This document shows, one piece after another, positions 1 through 4,597 of a stretch of 5,583 nt of DNA. Source of the DNA: Rhodoferax sp. (GTDB taxonomy: Bacteria > Pseudomonadota > Gammaproteobacteria > Burkholderiales > Burkholderiaceae_C). The stretch lies in assembly GCA_029946045.1 (NCBI GenBank), contig JAQSDS010000122.1:1-5583 (forward strand), read 5' to 3'. The notes beneath the pieces were generated by a model that did no database searches, was not told where the DNA came from, and saw only the letters and a program-made list of their open reading frames with translations. The position numbers and the translations under genes are program-made. Within the stretch, counting starts at the first letter, position 1; every line of letters starts with the position of its first letter.

Positions 1-1
1 T

Positions 2-1771
2 CACAACCTGCGCGAAGTGGCCGACGCCTGCGTGGCGCTGATCAAGACGCCGAACCTGCCCGACGATGAATTGTTCGCCTTGCTGCCCGGCCCAGACTTT
101 CCTGGTGGCGGCCAGATCATCAGCAGCGCAGCCGAGATTGCCGAAGCCTACCGATCAGGGCGTGGCTCCTTGAAATGCCGGGCGCGCTGGAAGATTGAGG
201 AACTGGCGCGTGGCCAGTGGCAGCTGGTGGTCACAGAGCTGCCGCCCGGGGTCAGCACCCAGCGTGTGCTGGAAGAAATTGAAGAGCTGACCAACCCCAA
301 GATCAAGGCGGGCAAAAAAGCCCTGTCGCTGGAGCAAAACCAGCTCAAGGCCACGCTGCTGTCGGTGCTCGACGGCGTGCGTGACGAGTCCAGCAAGGAC
401 GCCGCCGTGCGCTTGGTGTGCGAGCCCAAGACCAGCAAAATTGGCCAGCAGGAACTCATCAACACCCTGCTGGCGCACACCAGCCTGGAAACTTCCAGCC
501 CGATCAACCTGACCATGATTGGGCTCGACGGTCGGCCCACGCTCAAGTCGCTGCGCCAGATGGTCACTGAGTGGATTGCGTTCCGCCAGACCACCATTGA
601 GCGGCGCACGCGGCACCGCCTGAACAAGGTGCTGGACCGCATCCACATCCTGGAGGGCCGGGCGCTGGTGCTGCTCAACATTGACGAGGTGATCGCCATC
701 ATCCGTCAGGCCGACGAGCCCAAGGCGGCCTTGATCGCTCGTTTTAACTTGTCGGAGCGACAAGCCGAAGACATTCTTGAAATCCGCCTGCGCCAGTTGG
801 CGCGGCTGGAGGCCATCAAGATCGAGCAGGAGCTGGCCGGACTGCGTGAGGAGCAGCACAAGTTGGAAGAAATTCTGGGCAGCCCGGCCACGCTGCGCCG
901 CTTGATGATCAAGGAAATTGAGACCGATGCCAAAGCCTTTGCCGATGCCCGTCGCACCCTGATTCAGGCCGAGAAAAAAGTGGTGCTCGAAGTCAAGGTG
1001 GTGGACGAGCCCGTGACTGTGGTGGTGAGTCAAAAAGGCTGGGTGCGCACGCAAAAGGGCTGGGCGCGCGACCGACTCAATGGCACTGCCGCGCCCGAAT
1101 ACAACTTCAAGGCGGGCGACGCGCTGTATGGCACGTTTGAGTGCCGTAGCGTCGACACCTTGCTGGCTTTTGGCTCCAATGGCCGCGTCTATTCGGTGGC
1201 GGTGGCGCTGCTGCCTGGCGGACGCGGCGACGGCCAGCCCATCACCAGCCTGATCGAGCTGGAAGCTGGCACCCAATTGCTGTCCTACTTTGCCGGGCCG
1301 ATGGAGGCAACTTTGTTGTTGAGCAGTTCGGCAGCTTACGGATTTACCGCCAGCGTGGCCAACATGGTCTCGCGGCAAAAGGCCGGCAAGGCCTTTGTCA
1401 CCGTGAATGAGCTTGAGGTCCTGTGCCAACCCTCTTTGGTGGCCAATCCCGCCACCGCGGTCGCACCGGCCACGCATGTGGCCTGTGCCTCCACGGGGGG
1501 TCGCATTCTGACCTTTGAGATCAGCGAACTCAAGGCCATGGCCAATGGCGGGCGTGGCCTGATGCTGTTGGACCTCGAAGCCAAAGACACGCTGGCTGGT
1601 GCGGCCGCCTACACCCGCAGCGTGCGCATTGAAGGTATTGGCCGTGGCGGCAAGGCGCGTGAAGAAACACTGGAAATCCGCAGCCTCAACAACGCCCGCG
1701 CAGCCCGGGCGCGCAAGGGCAAGGTGGCCGACCTGGGCTTCAAGCCGGTGTCGATCAATCGGGTGGAATAG
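2..1771 (+). CDS. parC: DNA topoisomerase IV subunit A (ParC), 5'-truncated by window edge
   Basis: ParC is the DNA-cleaving subunit of topoisomerase IV (ParC2ParE2), which decatenates daughter chromosomes and relaxes supercoils in the cytoplasm. The open frame runs from the window edge; 589 residues are visible. The first ones (HNLREVADA) align with about residue 183 of E. coli ParC as I recall it. The winged-helix region with the quinolone-resistance positions and the active-site Tyr are therefore outside the window, and the GTG at 17 is not the start. Visible parts are the tower region (residues 1-165), the very conserved INLTMIGLDGRPTLKSL at about 168-184, the helical coiled-coil and C-gate segment (about 185-325, including LNIDEVIAIIR and LSERQAEDILEIRLRQLARLE), and a C-terminal beta-pinwheel domain (about 336-589) with blade motifs such as SQKGWVRTQKGW, AAYGFTASVANMVSRQKAGKAF and SINRVE. 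The pinwheel lacks a true GyrA box, which favours ParC over GyrA. An insertion of about 18 residues relative to E. coli lies at residues 100-128. Confidence 0.96.
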   Translation, partial: HNLREVADACVALIKTPNLPDDELFALLPGPDFPGGGQIISSAAEIAEAYRSGRGSLKCRARWKIEELARGQWQLVVTELPPGVSTQRVLEEIEELTNPKIKAGKKALSLEQNQLKATLLSVLDGVRDESSKDAAVRLVCEPKTSKIGQQELINTLLAHTSLETSSPINLTMIGLDGRPTLKSLRQMVTEWIAFRQTTIERRTRHRLNKVLDRIHILEGRALVLLNIDEVIAIIRQADEPKAALIARFNLSERQAEDILEIRLRQLARLEAIKIEQELAGLREEQHKLEEILGSPATLRRLMIKEIETDAKAFADARRTLIQAEKKVVLEVKVVDEPVTVVVSQKGWVRTQKGWARDRLNGTAAPEYNFKAGDALYGTFECRSVDTLLAFGSNGRVYSVAVALLPGGRGDGQPITSLIELEAGTQLLSYFAGPMEATLLLSSSAAYGFTASVANMVSRQKAGKAFVTVNELEVLCQPSLVANPATAVAPATHVACASTGGRILTFEISELKAMANGGRGLMLLDLEAKDTLAGAAAYTRSVRIEGIGRGGKAREETLEIRSLNNARAARARKGKVADLGFKPVSINRVE

Positions 1772-1783
1772 CTTTTTCGGGGC

Positions 1784-2692
1784 TTACACCTTGAAAACCT
1801 GCTGCACCGTGCGCTGCAGCAGCGCCAGTGTGGCCTGCTGCGTCAGCGTGGTGGGGCGCTGGGCGCTGGTGGCCATGCAGATTTTGGTGCGCAGTACCGG
1901 ATCGGTGATGGTGCGCACGGTAAACGCCGAGGGCCGGATCGAGCTGGCCACGGCGTTGCGTGACAGCACGGCGCTGCCGGCCCCGTCTGCCACCAGATCC
2001 AGAATGGCCGAGACCCCATCAATTTCCAGCGCGATGTTCAGGCGATAACCCAGGTTGGCGAGCTCGGTCTCCACCTGCATGCGGATGGCGTTGGGGCGGG
2101 TTGGGATCACCAGTGGCAATTGGGCCAGTTCGCACAGGGCAATGGGACCAGGCGGCGGTTCTTCGGCTAAACCGGACGGGCGCCGTTGCACCAGCAGCAG
2201 GTCTTCTTCCAGCAGCGGGGTGATGTCAATGTCGGAACTGGGCTGGGCGTTGTAGAGCACCGCAATGTCAAGCCGTCCGGCCAGCAGCGACTCCTGCATC
2301 GGCACCGACAAACCTTCGCTGATGGCCAGCGTGGCGTCCGGCAGCTCGACTTGATGGGCCCGGATCAAGGGCACGGTCAGCAGCCGCGCCAAACTGGTGG
2401 GCAGGCCCACGGCCACCCGGCCCGCCAGCGAACCGCGCACCCGGCCCAGCTCTTCACGCGCACGCGCCACCTGGTGCAGGATGCCGCGGCCATGCGCCAG
2501 CAGCAGCTTGCCGGCTTCGGTGGGCAGTGCGCCGCGGCCGTTGCGCGTCAGCAGGTTTTGCCGCAGCTCCACCTCCAGCAGGCGCACCTGGCGGCTGAGC
2601 GCCGGTTGCGCCACGTTGAGGGCAATGGCGGCACGGGTAAAGCTGCCCAATTCGGCCACGCGTACAAAATATTCGAGTTGTTTCAGGTCCAT
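1784..2692 (-). CDS. LysR-type transcriptional regulator, NAC/Cbl-like
   Basis: This 302-residue protein has the normal length of a LysR-type regulator, a cytoplasmic DNA-binding tetramer that responds to a small effector. The N-terminal winged helix-turn-helix (residues 1-60) begins MDLKQLEYFVRVAELGSFTRAA, with the recognition region at about 18-40 (VAQPALSRQVRLLE) and PTEAGK at 57-62. The effector-binding domain starts near residue 92 (GRVAVGLPTSLARLLTVPLI). It contains GRLDIAVLYN at 139-148 and PLLEEDLLLVQ at 159-169, which resemble the nitrogen assimilation control (NAC) protein as I remember it. That is a clade resemblance and does not show a role in nitrogen control. The ATG at 2692 is preceded by no clear Shine-Dalgarno sequence. 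The gene diverges from the TRAP operon across 225 bp, the classic arrangement for a LysR protein that controls its neighbour and itself. The effector is unknown. It ends 12 bp from the parC stop on the opposite strand. Confidence 0.93.
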   Translation of the reverse strand: MDLKQLEYFVRVAELGSFTRAAIALNVAQPALSRQVRLLEVELRQNLLTRNGRGALPTEAGKLLLAHGRGILHQVARAREELGRVRGSLAGRVAVGLPTSLARLLTVPLIRAHQVELPDATLAISEGLSVPMQESLLAGRLDIAVLYNAQPSSDIDITPLLEEDLLLVQRRPSGLAEEPPPGPIALCELAQLPLVIPTRPNAIRMQVETELANLGYRLNIALEIDGVSAILDLVADGAGSAVLSRNAVASSIRPSAFTVRTITDPVLRTKICMATSAQRPTTLTQQATLALLQRTVQQVFKV

Positions 2693-2735
2693 AGACGGTT
2701 GGCTGCGAAATGCATTTGTTTCGGTTTAAGGGTTA

Positions 2736-2762
2736 ACCATAACAAGTCGGCAATTATGCCAA
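2736..2762 (-). promoter_or_regulatory. Possible promoter of the LysR-type regulator gene
   Basis: On the minus strand TTGGCA (plus 2757-2762) matches the -35 consensus at five of six positions. TATGGT (plus 2736-2741) matches the -10 consensus at four of six. The spacer is 15 nt, shorter than the optimal 17. Transcription would start near 2729, leaving a leader of about 36 nt. Both elements are covered by the 2739-2770 palindrome or touch its edge, which fits autorepression by the encoded protein. This is a by-eye prediction. Confidence 0.3.
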
Positions 2763-2770
2763 GTTGTTAT
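2739..2770. promoter_or_regulatory. 32-bp nested palindrome, likely LysR-type operator
   Basis: Outer arms ATAACAA (2739-2745) and TTGTTAT (2764-2770) are perfect inverted repeats. Inner arms GGCA (2749-2752) and TGCC (2757-2760) are centred on exactly the same point (2754.5). Twelve of 16 possible symmetric base pairs match, including T2747/A2762. The site holds two mirror-image T-N11-A spacings (2740/2752 and 2757/2769), the loose LysR-box rule. It sits 46 bp upstream of the regulator's start codon and about 150 bp upstream of dctP, where a divergent LysR protein usually binds. I infer that the LysR-type protein encoded next door binds it. The NAC consensus spacing I recall (ATA-N9-TAT) is not present. 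Confidence 0.6.
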
Positions 2771-2789
2771 ATCTGGTAGTGAGCTTTTT

Positions 2790-2813
2790 GGCTTTTGAGG
2801 GATGGCAAAAGCC
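2790..2813. repeat. Perfect 8-bp inverted repeat in the divergent promoter region
   Basis: GGCTTTTG (2790-2797) and CAAAAGCC (2806-2813) are perfect inverted repeats around an 8-nt centre. On the plus strand the right arm is followed by GTCAAAATCC, and on the minus strand the hairpin is followed by AAAAAG. Neither side has the T-run of an intrinsic terminator. It could be a second protein-binding site next to the 2739-2770 palindrome, or an RNA hairpin if transcription of dctP starts upstream of it. Confidence 0.45.
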
Positions 2814-2821
2814 GTCAAAAT
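2795..2821 (+). promoter_or_regulatory. Weak candidate promoter for the TRAP operon
   Basis: TTGAGG (2795-2800) and CAAAAT (2816-2821) each match the sigma-70 -35 and -10 consensus at four of six positions, with a short 15-nt spacer. A start near 2828 would place the centre of the 2739-2770 palindrome at about -73, close to the position from which LysR-type proteins usually activate. A poor core promoter is expected for an activator-dependent operon, but equally weak matches occur by chance. No better candidate was found between 2771 and 2917. Confidence 0.22.
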
Positions 2822-2907
2822 CCGTCCCATGCAAGCGTCCGCCTGCCCGGACAATCTGAATCACCCGCTAGCATTTGAATCAGGCGACTTGATTTTATTT
2901 TTACAAC

Positions 2908-2912
2908 AGGAG
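2908..2912 (+). promoter_or_regulatory. Ribosome binding site of dctP
   Basis: AGGAG lies 5 nt before the ATG at 2918, following an A/T-rich stretch at 2889-2906. It is a strong Shine-Dalgarno sequence and fixes the start, which also gives a proper signal peptide. Confidence 0.85.
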
Positions 2913-2917
2913 ACAAC

Positions 2918-3952
2918 ATGAAAGCTTCGCTTCAATCCCTCGCAGCGCTCACGGCGCTGGCTTGTGCCGCATTCAGCGCCTCAGCGCAAACGGTCACGCT
3001 CAAGGTGCACCACTTCCTGCCCGCAGGCTCGGCTGCGCAGACCATGTTCATCAAGCCCTGGTGCGACAAGATTGCACTGGAATCCGGCGACAAGATGAAA
3101 TGCCAGATTTACCCGTCGATGCAGCTCGGTGGCACGCCGCCGCAACTGTTCGACCAGGTCAAGGATGGCGTGGTCGATGTGACCTGGGTGTTGCCTGGTT
3201 ACATGGCTGGCCGTTTTCCCTTGTCCGAGGTGTTTGAACTTCCCTTCATGATGCAAAGCCCTGAGGGCACCAGCAAAGCGCTGTGGGACTTTGTCCAGAC
3301 CAATCCGAATGTGGCCGCTGAGTTCAAGGACGTCAAACTGCTGGCGCTGCACGTCCATGGCGATGGCGTGTTTCACATGACCAAGCAGCCCATCAAAACC
3401 ATGGCGGACCTGAAAGGCTTGAAGGTCCGTGCCCCGACCCGCCAGACCAACAAGCTGTTGGCGGCGCTGGGTGCCACGCCCGTGGCCATGCCGGTGCCTG
3501 CGGTGAGCGAGGCCCTGGCCAAGTCAGTGATTGACGGGGCACTGGTGCCGTATGAAGTGGTGCCTTCGGTCAAGATCCAGGAGCTGGTCAAATTCCATTC
3601 CGAGACCGATCCGGTTGAGGCTGCTGTTTACACCTCCACTTTCGTTTTTGCCATGAACAAAGCGAAATACGAGAGTCTGCCGCCCGACCTGAAAAAGGTG
3701 ATTGACGCCAACAGCGGCCAGGCCCTGTCGGGCCAGATTGGCAAGGCGTTTCTGGAAGCCGATGGCATTGGCAAGAAGCTGACCGAAAAGAACACCCACA
3801 ACGTGATTCCTGCGTCCGAGTTGCAAAGCTGGAAAAAAGCCGGCGAGCAAATCACCAATGACTGGGTGGCAGACGTCACCGCCAAAGGTGCCAACGGCAA
3901 ACTGCTGCTGGAAAACGCACGCGCCTTGATCACAAAATACGCGGTCAAGTAA
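2918..3952 (+). CDS. TRAP transporter periplasmic solute-binding protein (DctP family)
   Basis: This 344-residue protein is the extracytoplasmic receptor of a tripartite (TRAP) transporter. It binds an organic acid in the periplasm and delivers it to the DctQM membrane complex. A Sec signal peptide spans residues 1-23 (Lys2, a hydrophobic core, ending Ala-Ser-Ala before Gln24). Family landmarks are VHHFLPAGSAAQ near the mature N-terminus, YPSMQLGGTPPQLFDQVKDG (about 64-83), PGYMAGRFPLSEVFELPFMM, and the signature DLKGLKVRAPTRQTNKLLAALGATPVAM. In that signature Arg171 aligns with the conserved arginine that binds the substrate carboxylate in characterised TRAP receptors (Arg147 in Haemophilus SiaP). 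The mature chain has exactly two cysteines, Cys49 and Cys62, which probably form a disulfide. The gene opens the operon, divergent from the LysR-type regulator. The substrate cannot be read from the sequence, and the label C4-dicarboxylate would be an over-call. Dct here names the family only. Confidence 0.94.
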   Translation: MKASLQSLAALTALACAAFSASAQTVTLKVHHFLPAGSAAQTMFIKPWCDKIALESGDKMKCQIYPSMQLGGTPPQLFDQVKDGVVDVTWVLPGYMAGRFPLSEVFELPFMMQSPEGTSKALWDFVQTNPNVAAEFKDVKLLALHVHGDGVFHMTKQPIKTMADLKGLKVRAPTRQTNKLLAALGATPVAMPVPAVSEALAKSVIDGALVPYEVVPSVKIQELVKFHSETDPVEAAVYTSTFVFAMNKAKYESLPPDLKKVIDANSGQALSGQIGKAFLEADGIGKKLTEKNTHNVIPASELQSWKKAGEQITNDWVADVTAKGANGKLLLENARALITKYAVK

Positions 3953-3959
3953 ACGTTTT

Positions 3960-3985
3960 CCCGGTGTGGCACGCGTCACACCGGG
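3960..3985 (+). promoter_or_regulatory. GC-rich intercistronic RNA hairpin after dctP
   Basis: CCCGGTGTG (3960-3968) and CACACCGGG (3977-3985) are perfect 9-bp arms. In RNA a G-U and a C-G pair extend the stem to 11 bp around the tetraloop ACGC (3971-3974). It begins 8 nt after the dctP stop. No T-run follows (GCACCCCTGAAG), so it is not a normal intrinsic terminator. By analogy with other binding-protein transport operons, I infer that it blocks 3' exonucleases and stabilises the dctP segment of the mRNA, or acts as a partial terminator, giving excess binding protein over membrane subunits. Confidence 0.65.
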
Positions 3986-4005
3986 CACCCCTGAAGTCCA
4001 TGGTT

Positions 4006-4031
4006 TGACGTCGTCCTGTTGGACAGCGTCA
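4006..4031 (+). promoter_or_regulatory. Second intercistronic hairpin, abutting the dctQ ribosome binding site
   Basis: The RNA can pair TGACG (4006-4010) with CGTCA (4027-4031), T4011 with G4026 as a wobble, and GTCC (4013-4016) with GGAC (4021-4024) around the loop TGTT. There is one C-A mismatch (4012/4025). The 3' arm ends 1 nt before the dctQ Shine-Dalgarno sequence at 4033-4037. The fold could influence how easily ribosomes reach that site. It is weaker than the upstream hairpin and could partly be chance. Confidence 0.4.
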
Positions 4032-4032
4032 G

Positions 4033-4037
4033 AGGAG
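4033..4037 (+). promoter_or_regulatory. Ribosome binding site of dctQ, decides the start
   Basis: AGGAG lies 8 nt before the ATG at 4046. The same frame is open back to a TTG at 4019, but the Shine-Dalgarno sequence sits downstream of that TTG and so supports the ATG at 4046 as the start. Confidence 0.85.
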
Positions 4038-4045
4038 AACTGTTT

Positions 4046-4597
4046 ATGCAAGAGCCCATTCCCGGCGCCGACCCCGGTGCTGCATCGCTCGAATTCGGTC
4101 CTGTGGGACAGCTGCTGTTTCGCGCCTCCAAGGTCTCGGCCATCATGGGCGGCCTGATGTTTGTGGCCATCGTGGTCATGAGCATCATCAGCATTGTCGG
4201 GCGCAAGCTGTTTGCTGCACCGGTGCCGGGCGATGTGGAAATGCTGCAGATGACAGCCGCTTTTGCCTCCGCCAGCTTTTTTGCTTACTGCCATTTGAAT
4301 GGCGGCGATGTCAAAGTCGACTTCTTTACCGCCAAGGCCAGTCCCACCACGGTGCATCGGCTGGATGCGTTTGGCTCCTTGTTGGTCGGCTTGTTTGGTG
4401 CGGTGATCACCTGGCGCGCTGCGGTGGGGGCGTTTGCCATCAAGGCGGCGGGCGAGACCAGCATGATTCTGGGCTGGCCGGTATGGATTGCCCAGGTGCT
4501 GATGGTGCCTGGCTTCCTGCTGATGGCGCTGGCAGGTTTCTACATGCTGGGTTTTCATTGGCGCAAGAGCGCAGGGCACGACGGAGTTAAATCATGA
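4046..4597 (+). CDS. TRAP transporter small membrane subunit (DctQ family)
   Basis: The 183-residue product is the small integral inner-membrane subunit of the TRAP transporter. In TRAP systems DctQ braces the DctM transport domain and helps dock the binding protein. A polar N-terminus of about 28 residues precedes four hydrophobic segments: about 30-52 (ending in VGRKLF), 66-84 (MLQMTAAFASASFFAYCHLNGG), 108-131 (FGSLLVGLFGAVITWRAAVGAF) and 144-170 (WPVWIAQVLMVPGFLLMALAGFYML). The Gly-Arg after the first segment, Glu65 before the second, and the GGDVKVDFFT motif after it (87-95) are typical of DctQ. Length and topology are normal for a separate, unfused DctQ. The start is the ATG at 4046, not the in-frame TTG at 4019. 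Its stop overlaps the dctM start as ATGA, indicating translational coupling and equal production of the two membrane subunits. Confidence 0.9.
   Translation: MQEPIPGADPGAASLEFGPVGQLLFRASKVSAIMGGLMFVAIVVMSIISIVGRKLFAAPVPGDVEMLQMTAAFASASFFAYCHLNGGDVKVDFFTAKASPTTVHRLDAFGSLLVGLFGAVITWRAAVGAFAIKAAGETSMILGWPVWIAQVLMVPGFLLMALAGFYMLGFHWRKSAGHDGVKS

Noticed and set aside
155..1477. Long open frame on the minus strand (440 codons) opposite parC.
   Set aside because: It lies wholly inside the well-conserved parC frame. Its product is rich in Gln, His, Arg and Gly with no recognisable domain, as expected for an antisense frame of GC-rich coding DNA.
1799..1822. Perfect 8-bp inverted repeat (CTGCTGCA / TGCAGCAG) in the 3' end of the LysR gene, followed on the minus strand by GTTTTC, as an intrinsic terminator.
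   Set aside because: It lies inside the coding region before the stop, the T-run is only four bases, and the arms come mostly from repeated Gln codons (CAG). It may contribute to 3' structure but is not supported as a terminator.
2731..2738. GGTTAACC 8-bp palindrome next to the main dyad.
   Set aside because: It is short, off-centre relative to the 32-bp dyad and easily produced by chance. I kept it only as a note that it touches the possible -10 element of the regulator promoter.
2186..2779. 197-codon plus-strand frame opposite the LysR gene and running into the intergenic region.
   Set aside because: Gln/His/Arg-rich translation typical of a shadow frame. The opposite strand encodes a clear full-length LysR protein, and the frame crosses the palindrome.
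2957..2965. Lipoprotein-type cleavage before Cys16 in the DctP signal peptide.
   Set aside because: The residues before Cys16 (Ala-Leu-Ala) do not fit the usual lipobox with Leu at -3. A good Ala-X-Ala site for signal peptidase I follows at residues 21-23.
4019..4045. N-terminal extension of dctQ from the TTG at 4019.
   Set aside because: The Shine-Dalgarno sequence at 4033-4037 would lie within the extension. The added residues are not membrane-like and overlap the hairpin.
3524..4579. 351-codon open frame on the minus strand across dctP and dctQ.
   Set aside because: It runs through two recognisable genes and their intergenic hairpins. The translation is low-complexity His/Gln-rich with no family resemblance.
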